From Chloroflexota bacterium (lineage in GTDB: Bacteria; Chloroflexota; Dehalococcoidia; Lucifugimonadales; Lucifugimonadaceae): 6,009 nt of DNA. The stretch lies in the NCBI GenBank assembly GCA_016210435.1, contig JACQUF010000283.1, positions 1-6,009 of the forward strand, read 5' to 3'. The notes under the pieces were generated by a model. It was given only the letters and a program-made list of their open reading frames with translations. It made no database searches and was not told where the DNA came from. This document shows positions 1-4,392 of this stretch, in pieces (position 1 is the stretch's first letter; each line of letters opens with the position of its first letter). The position numbers and the translations under genes are program-made.

Positions 1-1
1 C

Positions 2-40
2 GTGTATTCGACCCAGCGGCTGCTCCCGGAGTCACGATAA
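2..40 (+). CDS. possible C-terminal tail of the upstream gene (unidentified, partial)
   Basis: Reading from base 2 gives VYSTQRLLPESR and then a TAA at 38-40, so this could be the last 12 codons of a gene that enters from the left. In clusters of this type the gene before map is usually adk (adenylate kinase) or secY, but 12 residues are too few to identify it. The alternative is that this stretch belongs to map itself, because the map frame is also open to the window edge. The TAA overlaps a candidate ATA start of map as ATAA, which resembles the ATGA stop/start overlap common in operons. Low confidence. Confidence 0.25.
   Translation: MYSTQRLLPESR
28..31 (+). promoter_or_regulatory. Shine-Dalgarno GGAG before the likely true start of map
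   Basis: GGAG lies 5 nt before ATA at 37-39. That ATA is the in-frame codon closest to where methionine aminopeptidases normally begin (…IKSxxEI…MRxAG). No ATG, GTG or TTG is available at this place, so the motif matters for deciding the start. A second GGAG (51-54) could instead serve ATG 64. Confidence 0.35.
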
Positions 41-54
41 AGTCGGACAGGGAG

Positions 55-774
55 TTGAGGTCGATGCGCGATGCCGGGCGTGTTGTTGCGCGAACGCTCG
101 AAGTCCTCGCTAGCGCGATCGGGCCCGGGATGCCCACCCGTGAACTCGACCGGTTGGCCAGAAGCGAAATCAAGGCGCTCGGAGCAAAGCCGTCGTTCCT
201 CGGCTACATGGGGTACCCGGCGGTGATTTGCGTGTCAGTGAACGAGGAGATCGTTCACGGCATTCCCGGCGACCGGTTGATACAGGAGGGCGATCTGGTC
301 AGCATCGATGCAGGCGCGATCGTGGACGGGTTCCACGGCGATGCTGCAGTGACGCTGATAGCGGGTCGAACGACGCCTGAGCGAGAAGCTCTGGTGAATG
401 CAACGAAAAAAGCACTTGACCTCGGTATCGAGGCGGCCCGGCCAGGCAACCGGGTTGGCGATATCTCGGCCGCGGTCGAAGGCCACATAAGTCCTCTGGG
501 CTTTGGTCTGGTCCGGGAGTACGTAGGTCACGGCATCGGGCGGAAGCTGCACGAGCCTCCGCAGGTGCCGAATTACGGAAACAAAGGCCAGGGACCATTG
601 CTCAGGCCCGGGATGGCTATCGCGATCGAGCCGATGGTCAATCTGGGTGACTGGAAAACGAGAACGCTCGATGACGGTTGGACGGTAGTAACCCTCGACG
701 GGTCGGCCTCGGCGCATTTCGAACACACGATTGCCATAACCGGGGACGGTCCGGAAGTGTTGACCGTCGAATGA
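55..774 (+). CDS. map: methionine aminopeptidase, type I (N-terminus uncertain)
   Basis: This cytosolic metalloenzyme removes the initiator methionine from nascent proteins whose second residue is small. Numbered from TTG 55 (239 aa), the whole pita-bread active site is present: His68 in HGIPG, metal ligands Asp85 (SIDAG), Asp96 (HGD), His159 (GHGIG), Glu192 (IEP) and Glu223 (FEHT), plus His166 in LHEPP. No SH3-type N-terminal zinc extension is visible. TTG 55 is drawn only because it is the first standard start codon in the window. It is poorly supported, since GGAG abuts it with no spacer. The residues just upstream (VTIKSDREL, from about base 31) match the family's normal N-terminus, so the gene very probably begins at ATA 37 or left of the window. 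ATG 64 is a shorter alternative. The final TGA (772-774) overlaps an ATG in the infA frame. Identity is certain; the start is not. Confidence 0.95.
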   Translation: MRSMRDAGRVVARTLEVLASAIGPGMPTRELDRLARSEIKALGAKPSFLGYMGYPAVICVSVNEEIVHGIPGDRLIQEGDLVSIDAGAIVDGFHGDAAVTLIAGRTTPEREALVNATKKALDLGIEAARPGNRVGDISAAVEGHISPLGFGLVREYVGHGIGRKLHEPPQVPNYGNKGQGPLLRPGMAIAIEPMVNLGDWKTRTLDDGWTVVTLDGSASAHFEHTIAITGDGPEVLTVE

Positions 775-797
775 CCGGTCAAGGGAGCAGATTAGCT

Positions 798-802
798 AGG
801 AG
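798..802 (+). promoter_or_regulatory. Shine-Dalgarno AGGAG deciding the infA start
   Basis: AGGAG lies 4 nt before GTG 807. This supports GTG 807 over the in-frame ATG 771, which overlaps the map stop but would add 12 residues absent from normal IF1 proteins. Confidence 0.7.
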
Positions 803-806
803 AAGC

Positions 807-1025
807 GTGCCAAAAAAGGAAGCGATCGAGGTCGAAGGGACAGTCGTGGAGGCGTTGCCAAACGCCGTCTTCCGCGTGGAGTTGCCGACTGGCCACTCTG
901 TGCTGGCCCATGCTTCCGGCAAGATCCGCATGAACTTCATCCGCGTGTTGCCGGGCGATCGCGTCCTGGTAGAGCTTTCGCCCTATGACCTGTCCAGAGG
1001 CCGGATAACCTACCGGTTCAAATAG
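807..1025 (+). CDS. infA: translation initiation factor IF-1
   Basis: IF-1 binds the 30S A site and works with IF-2 and IF-3 during initiation. The protein is 72 aa, the same length as E. coli IF-1, and is a single S1-like OB fold. Recognisable blocks are [20 protein letters not shown] (residues 7-26), [23 protein letters not shown] (29-51, written here as a position guide to GH29-30, SGK37-39 and PGD49-51) and [16 protein letters not shown] (55-70). GTG 807 is chosen for its AGGAG at 798-802 and because [11 protein letters not shown] matches family N-termini. An in-frame ATG at 771 overlaps the map stop (ATGA) and would allow a longer, atypical form. The 32-nt gap to map suggests the same transcript. 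Identity is very secure. Confidence 0.97.
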   Translation: MPKKEAIEVEGTVVEALPNAVFRVELPTGHSVLAHASGKIRMNFIRVLPGDRVLVELSPYDLSRGRITYRFK

Positions 1026-1034
1026 CGTCGAAAC

Positions 1035-1053
1035 ATCCCGATAGCATCGGGAT
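1035..1053 (+). repeat. inverted repeat / hairpin in the infA-rpmJ spacer
   Basis: The arms ATCCCGAT (1035-1042) and ATCGGGAT (1046-1053) are perfectly complementary over 8 bp around the loop AGC. No T-run follows, so it is not a canonical intrinsic terminator. The core CCCGAT-N3-ATCGGG recurs on the other side of rpmJ at 1231-1251. Confidence 0.75.
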
Positions 1054-1062
1054 AACCGGCAA

Positions 1063-1093
1063 CCTCGACCTGATCGGGACGAGGGGACCAGGT
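1063..1093 (+). promoter_or_regulatory. candidate structured rpmJ leader (alternative or pseudoknot pairings)
   Basis: CCTCG (1063-1067) can pair with CGAGG (1080-1084), and ACCTG (1068-1072) can pair with CAGGT (1089-1093). The two helices cross, so they are either mutually exclusive or form an H-type pseudoknot with almost no first loop. The intervening ATCGGGA (1073-1079) can also pair with TCCCGAT (1036-1042) in the upstream hairpin. The structure ends 4 nt before the rpmJ Shine-Dalgarno (1098-1101). Pairings are seen; a regulatory role is inferred. Confidence 0.35.
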
Positions 1094-1107
1094 TAGTGGA
1101 GAAAACG

Positions 1108-1224
1108 ATGAAGGTACGGGCCTCGGTCAAGCCGCGCTGCCCGAGCTGCAAGGTCGTTAGGCGACACCGCACGGTGCGAATCATCTGCACCGCCAACCGG
1201 CGTCACAAGCAGCGGCAAGGATAG
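1108..1224 (+). CDS. rpmJ: 50S ribosomal protein L36 (bL36), zinc-ribbon form
   Basis: bL36 is the smallest large-subunit protein and packs against 23S rRNA. The translation is 38 aa, the same length as E. coli L36, from [11 protein letters not shown] to RRHKQRQG. The four zinc ligands Cys11, Cys14, Cys27 and His33 are all present, so this is the zinc-binding (C+) paralogue type rather than the zinc-independent form that some bacteria use in zinc starvation. ATG 1108 has GGAG at 1098-1101, 6 nt upstream. The neighbours infA and rpsM are the standard ones. Both flanking spacers (82 and 53 nt) are unusually long for this operon and carry related palindromes. Identity is certain. Confidence 0.97.
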   Translation: MKVRASVKPRCPSCKVVRRHRTVRIICTANRRHKQRQG

Positions 1225-1230
1225 TAGGGG

Positions 1231-1251
1231 CGCCCCGATGTGATCGGGGCG
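1231..1251 (+). repeat. 9-bp palindrome / hairpin in the rpmJ-rpsM spacer
   Basis: The arms CGCCCCGAT (1231-1239) and ATCGGGGCG (1243-1251) pair perfectly over 9 bp around the loop GTG. GTA (1224-1226) and TAC (1252-1254) can extend the stem across a bulged GGGG. It lies in the leader of rpsM, 9 nt before a GAGGT that may serve as Shine-Dalgarno. In E. coli the protein S4 represses the alpha operon by binding a pseudoknotted rpsM leader; whether this hairpin has any such role is speculation. No T-run follows, so a terminator is unlikely. It resembles REP-like intergenic palindromes. Confidence 0.75.
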
Positions 1252-1277
1252 TACCGGCAGTGAGGTAAACGCAGAGT

Positions 1278-1664
1278 ATGGCGCTAGTCGCAGGTGTCAA
1301 TATCCCGGACAACTTGAGAGTCGAGCATTCGTTGCAGAAGCTCTATGGCGTGGGTCCGGCGCTCGCCAAGAAGGTCCTCGAGGGCGCAAATATCACCACG
1401 AACCCGCGTGTCCGGGATATGACGGATGACGAGCTTAGCCGGATCCGCGCTGCTCTCGACAAGAGCGGCAGGAAGATCGAAGGCGATCTGCGCCGCGAGG
1501 TGCAGATGAACATCCGGCGCCTGATCGACATCGGGTGCTATCGGGGAACGCGACACCGTCGTGGCCTGCCGGTGCGAGGACAGCGCACCCGGACCAATGC
1601 ACGAACCAAGCGCGGCGGTCGCCGCACGATTGCTGGAAAGCGGCGCACCGTAGCCAAGAAGTAG
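1278..1664 (+). CDS. rpsM: 30S ribosomal protein S13 (uS13)
   Basis: S13 sits in the head of the small subunit, contacts P-site tRNA through its C-terminal tail and forms bridges to the large subunit. The 128-aa protein opens with VAGVNIPDN (residues 4-12) and has the [17 protein letters not shown] block (23-39). It continues with the helical region around [19 protein letters not shown] (72-90), the [12 protein letters not shown] block (93-104) and a very basic tail ending RRTVAKK. It is slightly longer than E. coli S13 because of that tail. ATG 1278 has only a weak signal: GAGGT at 1262-1266 is 11 nt away and AGAG at 1273-1276 is too close. Translation may therefore depend on the leader fold at 1231-1251 or on coupling. 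rpsK follows after 8 nt. Confidence 0.97.
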   Translation: MALVAGVNIPDNLRVEHSLQKLYGVGPALAKKVLEGANITTNPRVRDMTDDELSRIRAALDKSGRKIEGDLRREVQMNIRRLIDIGCYRGTRHRRGLPVRGQRTRTNARTKRGGRRTIAGKRRTVAKK

Positions 1665-1672
1665 AGGAACAC

Positions 1673-2056
1673 ATGCCTAGGACTCGCACGCGCAAGCGCG
1701 AGAAGAAATACGTTCCGCAGGGCCGCGCATTTGTGAACGCGACCTTCAATAACACGATCATCACGCTCACCGACATGAACGGCGACGTCGTTTCGTCGGG
1801 CAGCGGGGGCGCGGTCGGGTTCAAGGGCTCCCGAAAGGGGACCGCGTTCGCCGCCCAAAGAGCGGCGGAGGAGACGGCGCGCAAGGGCATGGAACATGGC
1901 CTGCGCAGCGTCGAGGTGTTCATCACGGGCCCTGGCGCCGGACGCGAGTCTGCGGTAAGGGCCCTGCAGGGAAGCGGACTAAGGATCACGAGCATTCGCG
2001 ACGTGACTCCCTCACCGCATAACGGCTGCCGGCCGCCGAAAGAGCGCCGGGTCTGA
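1673..2056 (+). CDS. rpsK: 30S ribosomal protein S11 (uS11)
   Basis: S11 binds 16S rRNA in the platform near the Shine-Dalgarno helix and the E-site mRNA path. The protein is 127 aa. Visible family blocks are [17 protein letters not shown] (residues 21-37), [14 protein letters not shown] (49-62), the [14 protein letters not shown] loop (87-100) and the C-terminal [18 protein letters not shown] (110-127). Asn117-Gly118 corresponds to the Asn-Gly that becomes isoaspartate in E. coli S11, a known family property. The in-frame open region extends back to 1535, but that part overlaps rpsM and is not S11-like. ATG 1673 is chosen because AGAGG (1663-1667) lies 5 nt upstream and starts within the rpsM stop codon. 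Tight rpsM-rpsK spacing implies co-translation. Confidence 0.97.
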   Translation: MPRTRTRKREKKYVPQGRAFVNATFNNTIITLTDMNGDVVSSGSGGAVGFKGSRKGTAFAAQRAAEETARKGMEHGLRSVEVFITGPGAGRESAVRALQGSGLRITSIRDVTPSPHNGCRPPKERRV

Positions 2057-2078
2057 TTCCAACTCAGAAATCTTGAAG

Positions 2079-2101
2079 GCATACCGTCCTTGGACGGATG
2101 C
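2079..2101 (+). promoter_or_regulatory. bulged hairpin in the rpsD leader
   Basis: GCAT (2079-2082) pairs with ATGC (2098-2101). After a single bulged A (2083), CCGTC (2084-2088) pairs with GACGG (2093-2097), closing a CTTG tetraloop (2089-2092). CUUG is a known stable RNA tetraloop. The spacer of 80 nt is long for this operon, and there is no T-run, so it is not a standard terminator. It could be an RNA control element for rpsD or rpoA, since S4 is a known autoregulator in other bacteria. The fold is seen; the function is inferred. Confidence 0.45.
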
Positions 2102-2118
2102 GGTGATCTCCAGCTAAC

Positions 2119-2123
2119 GGAGG
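2119..2123 (+). promoter_or_regulatory. distant Shine-Dalgarno GGAGG for rpsD
   Basis: GGAGG is a strong motif but lies 13 nt before ATG 2137, longer than the usual 5-9 nt. Only a weak purine run (AAGAAGA) is nearer, and no other in-frame start lies between. The spacing is therefore atypical rather than evidence for another start. Confidence 0.5.
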
Positions 2124-2136
2124 CAACGAAAGAAGA

Positions 2137-2775
2137 ATGGGTCGATACACGGGTCCGGTCTGTCGGCTATGCCGACGCATGGGTACAAAGCTCTTCCTCA
2201 AGGGCGAAAGGTGCTTCACACCGCGTTGCGCGGTCGAGAAGCGGCGGTCTGCGCCTGGCGAGCAGACCCGCGAAGGCGCCTCACGAAGACGGATCTCTGA
2301 GCACGGGATGCAGCTCAGGGAGAAGCAGAAGGCACGTTTCATTTACGGACTTCTCGAGCGCCAGTTCAGCAACGACGTCGGGAAGGCTTCCAGAACGAAG
2401 GGTTCCACGGGCCAGCTCCTGATGGAGCTGCTGGAGCGGCGCCTTGACAACGTCGTCTACCGGCTCGGGTTCGCGGGCTCCCGGAAGCAGGCCAGGCAGA
2501 TGGTCGGGCATGGGCATTTCAGGTTGAACGGCCGGGCCGTGAATATCCCGTCGCTGACCCTCAAGTCCGGCGATTCCGTCAGCTGGCGCGAGAAGTCAAC
2601 GAAGTCCAATTACTACAAGACCATGGTCGAGTCCCTGCCTCAGCGGCCGGTGCCGCAGTGGCTCGAACTCGACAAGAAGAATGTAACGGGCAAGGTGGTT
2701 GCGCTGCCCGCCCCGAGCGACATTGACACTTCGATCGACACGCGGCCGATCGTTGAGTATTACTCCCGGCGGTAA
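2137..2775 (+). CDS. rpsD: 30S ribosomal protein S4 (uS4), zinc-binding form
   Basis: S4 is a primary 16S rRNA binder that nucleates assembly of the 30S body. It also helps mRNA unwinding at the entry channel, and in E. coli it represses the alpha operon. The protein is 212 aa. Residues 1-40 hold an intact zinc knuckle with Cys9, Cys12, Cys26 and Cys31. The S4 RNA-binding domain follows around residues 101-140 (RRLDNVVYRLGFAGSRKQAR, then LNGRAVNIPS), and the protein ends with the typical IVEYYSRR. ATG 2137 begins MGRYTGPVCRLC, matching the family, despite the long 13-nt spacing to GGAGG (2119-2123). The gene sits between two structured spacers (80 and 92 nt), a natural place for feedback control. 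Identity is certain. Confidence 0.97.
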   Translation: MGRYTGPVCRLCRRMGTKLFLKGERCFTPRCAVEKRRSAPGEQTREGASRRRISEHGMQLREKQKARFIYGLLERQFSNDVGKASRTKGSTGQLLMELLERRLDNVVYRLGFAGSRKQARQMVGHGHFRLNGRAVNIPSLTLKSGDSVSWREKSTKSNYYKTMVESLPQRPVPQWLELDKKNVTGKVVALPAPSDIDTSIDTRPIVEYYSRR

Positions 2776-2793
2776 GGGCGGACCTGCCCTGAG

Positions 2794-2812
2794 CGCGGCT
2801 TTAGCGGCCGCG
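2794..2812 (+). promoter_or_regulatory. hairpin 1 of the rpsD-rpoA spacer
   Basis: CGCGGC (2794-2799) pairs with GCCGCG (2807-2812) over 6 bp around the 7-nt loop TTTAGCG. It starts 18 nt after the rpsD stop. It is GC-rich but no T-run follows, so a full intrinsic terminator is unlikely. It may be an mRNA-stability or attenuation element, which is inference. Confidence 0.4.
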
Positions 2813-2815
2813 GCC

Positions 2816-2833
2816 CGTCAGCCAGGGCTGACG
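2816..2833 (+). promoter_or_regulatory. hairpin 2 of the rpsD-rpoA spacer
   Basis: CGTCAGC (2816-2822) pairs with GCTGACG (2827-2833) over 7 bp around CAGG. It sits 3 nt after hairpin 1. An alternative outer pairing, GCCCG (2813-2817) with CGGGC (2838-2842), would compete with it. The rpoA Shine-Dalgarno AAAGGT (2852-2857) lies downstream and unpaired in this model. Confidence 0.45.
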
Positions 2834-2867
2834 TCTCCGGGCAGTTCGCCGAAAGGTAATCGGATCG

Positions 2868-3911
2868 ATGCTTGAAAACATGTACGGGCTACAGACCACG
2901 ACCGAGGAGGCGCCGTCCGTCACGGCCGAGATCCCGAAGCTCGCGATCAATGTCGCAGAGACTACGGACACATATGGCCGTTTCGTCGCCGAGCCGCTGG
3001 AGCGTGGCTGGGGGATGACCCTTGGCACCGCCCTGCGCCGGACGCTCCTGAACTCGCTGCCCGGCACCGCGGTGACGTGGGTGAAGATCGATTCGGTATT
3101 GCATGAATACTCGACGATCAGCGGTGTCAAAGAAGAGGTCGGCGAGATCCTCATGAACATCAAGCAGGTGCGCCTGCGCTCGCTTGCCAACCGCCCGGGC
3201 CGTCTGCGGCTAGAGGTGGAAGGCGAGGGTGAGGTGCGCGCCGGCGACATCATGACCTCGTCCGATTTTGAAATCGTCAATCCGGAACTTCACATCGCCA
3301 CGCTTGACTCAGCGAAGGCCCGGCTGTCGGTCGAGTTCAACGTCGAACAGGGCACCGGCTATGTCCCGGCATCCCACGACGCTGGCCTTCCGATCGGCGT
3401 GCTGCCGGTGGACGCGATCTACAGCCCGATCCGCAAGGTAAACGTGCGGGTAGACAACACGCGGGCTGGGCAGCACACGAACCTCGAGCGGCTCGTCCTG
3501 GAAGTCTGGACCGACGGCACGATCTCCCCGATGGACGCGGTGCGGGTCGCGGCCAACCAGCTCATGGAGCGCTTCTACCTGTTCAGCAACCTCGAGAAGG
3601 ACGGCGGCGCCGCCGAGGGCGCGGCCGCGATGGGACTCGCAGCTGGCCCGTACAACACGCCGGTCGAGTCGCTTGGCCTGTCCGCTCGCACCTTGAACTG
3701 CCTCAAGCGAGCAGGTATTAACAGGGTGGGCGAGGTGCTCGCCATGCCCAAGAAAGACCTGCTGAAGATCCGGAACTTCGGTCAGAAATCTCTCAGCGAG
3801 CTCTACGAGCGGCTGGAAGCGCTCGGGCTCGTTTCGCCTGAGCAAGCGCGTTCCGTGACCGGCGAACCCGCTGAGGGCGGCGAGGAGGTGGCAGAGAACG
3901 ATGAGGCATAA
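2868..3911 (+). CDS. rpoA: DNA-directed RNA polymerase subunit alpha
   Basis: Alpha dimerises to scaffold beta and beta' assembly, and its C-terminal domain contacts UP-element DNA and activators. The protein is 347 aa. The N-terminal domain spans about residues 22-240 and includes the dimer motif RGWGMTLGTALRRTLLNSLPG (46-66), VKEEVGEILMNIK (87-99) and TNLERLVLEVWTDGT (204-218). An Ala/Gly-rich linker (246-260) leads to the C-terminal domain (about 264-322). That domain keeps the DNA-contact residues equivalent to E. coli R265, N268, C269, G296, K298 and S299 (here R274, N277, C278, G305, K307, S308). A short acidic tail (EEVAENDEA) follows. ATG 2868 has AAAGGT 10 nt upstream; ATG 2880 is an in-frame alternative. 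The 3' end overlaps rplQ by 11 nt and carries its ribosome binding site. Confidence 0.98.
   Translation: MLENMYGLQTTTEEAPSVTAEIPKLAINVAETTDTYGRFVAEPLERGWGMTLGTALRRTLLNSLPGTAVTWVKIDSVLHEYSTISGVKEEVGEILMNIKQVRLRSLANRPGRLRLEVEGEGEVRAGDIMTSSDFEIVNPELHIATLDSAKARLSVEFNVEQGTGYVPASHDAGLPIGVLPVDAIYSPIRKVNVRVDNTRAGQHTNLERLVLEVWTDGTISPMDAVRVAANQLMERFYLFSNLEKDGGAAEGAAAMGLAAGPYNTPVESLGLSARTLNCLKRAGINRVGEVLAMPKKDLLKIRNFGQKSLSELYERLEALGLVSPEQARSVTGEPAEGGEEVAENDEA
3882..3890 (+). promoter_or_regulatory. Shine-Dalgarno GAGGAGGTG for rplQ, inside rpoA
   Basis: This is a near-complete complement of the 16S rRNA 3' end and encodes part of the acidic tail of alpha (Glu-Glu-Val). It lies 10 nt before ATG 3901 and points to strong, coupled initiation of rplQ. 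Confidence 0.75.
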
Positions 3912-4254
3912 GGTTGCCGGTCGCCACTTCGGCCGATCAACCGGGCCACGAGTCGCGCTCTTCCGGACACTCGTCACCGATCTGTTGCGGCATGATCGGG
4001 TATCGACCACCGAGGCAAAGGCGAAGGAGATCCGCAGCTTCGCCGAAAAGATGATCACCCACGGCAAGGCCGGGACGTTGCACGATCGCAGGCTGGCCGC
4101 ATCCTTCATCACCGACCCGGTGGTCGTGGAGCGCGTCTTCAGCGAGCTTGCAACCCGGTACAAGGACCGGAAGGGTGGCTACACGAGGATGGTCAGGATG
4201 GTGCCACGTCGCGGGGACGCGGCGCCGATGACGCTATTGGAGCTCGTTCAGTAG
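3901..4254 (+). CDS. rplQ: 50S ribosomal protein L17 (bL17)
   Basis: L17 is a large-subunit protein near the peptide exit tunnel opening. The 117-aa protein is close to the short family form (about 118 aa in Thermus; E. coli is longer at the C-terminus). Family blocks are MRHKVAGRHFGRSTGPRVAL (residues 1-20), TLVTDLLRHDRVSTTEAKAKEIRSFAEKMI (23-52, here marked by the TTEAKAKE core at 36-43), RYKDRKGGYTRM (86-97) and PRRGDAAPM (102-110). ATG 3901 is fixed by the MRHK start and by GAGGAGGTG at 3882-3890. It overlaps the rpoA end by 11 nt, so translation is likely coupled. A 138-nt non-coding, structured spacer follows, the longest in the window. Confidence 0.97.
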   Translation: MRHKVAGRHFGRSTGPRVALFRTLVTDLLRHDRVSTTEAKAKEIRSFAEKMITHGKAGTLHDRRLAASFITDPVVVERVFSELATRYKDRKGGYTRMVRMVPRRGDAAPMTLLELVQ

Positions 4255-4298
4255 ACCGCACCCTCAGGCTCGATCCCCTGGCCCCGCAGGGTAGGAAG

Positions 4299-4363
4299 GG
4301 CCTGCCCCTTCGAGGGGCGGCGCCCGAGTCCCGAGCATTGGGACAAAGGGAGGCGCCCAGGCC
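4299..4363 (+). ncRNA. candidate structured RNA element (three-way junction) in the rplQ-truA spacer
   Basis: The 138-nt spacer 4255-4392 has no gene. Within it three helices fit around one junction. P1 is GGCCTG (4299-4304) with CAGGCC (4358-4363). P2 is CCCCT (4305-4309) with AGGGG (4313-4317), closing the loop TCG. P3 is GGCGCC (4319-4324) with GGCGCC (4352-4357). P3 continues across an internal loop (CGA against AAAGGGA) into GTCCC (4328-4332) with GGGAC (4340-4344), closing the loop GAGCATT. Upstream, ACCCT (4260-4264) can pair with AGGGT (4288-4292). There is no T-run, so it is not a simple terminator. I do not recognise a known RNA class. GC-rich sequence pairs easily by chance, so confidence is moderate to low. 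Confidence 0.4.
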
Positions 4364-4392
4364 GGCTGAGGAGTCGAGGCGAGGATGGTTGA

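Noticed and set aside
678..806. Longer infA starting at 678 or at ATG 771
   Set aside because: The upstream part overlaps map or adds residues unlike any IF-1. GTG 807 has AGGAG at the right distance and gives exactly 72 aa.
1231..1254. Intrinsic terminator after rpmJ
   Set aside because: The stem is strong but no T-run follows, and rpsM of the same operon starts 24 nt later.
1535..1672. N-terminal extension of rpsK by 46 codons
   Set aside because: It lies inside rpsM in another frame and is not S11-like. ATG 1673 has a clear ribosome binding site.
2723..2765. TTGACA at 2723-2728 as a -35 box for an rpoA promoter, and the GAGTA-T-TACTC palindrome at 2755-2765
   Set aside because: No TATAAT-like sequence lies 16-18 nt after the TTGACA, and both motifs are inside the rpsD coding region. 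Another TTGACA near 2445 likewise lacks a -10 box.
3309..4163. Long antisense open frame of 284 codons across rpoA and rplQ
   Set aside because: It runs opposite two certain genes, has no family resemblance and is a typical GC-rich shadow frame. The same applies to minus-strand frames at 1435-2082, 5000-5692 and 2801-3280.
4364..4392. GGCTGAGGAGTCGAGGCGAG resembling a hammerhead ribozyme core (CTGANGA)
   Set aside because: The core has a mismatch and there is no GAAA segment or cleavage-site arrangement with matching stems, so it does not fit a hammerhead.
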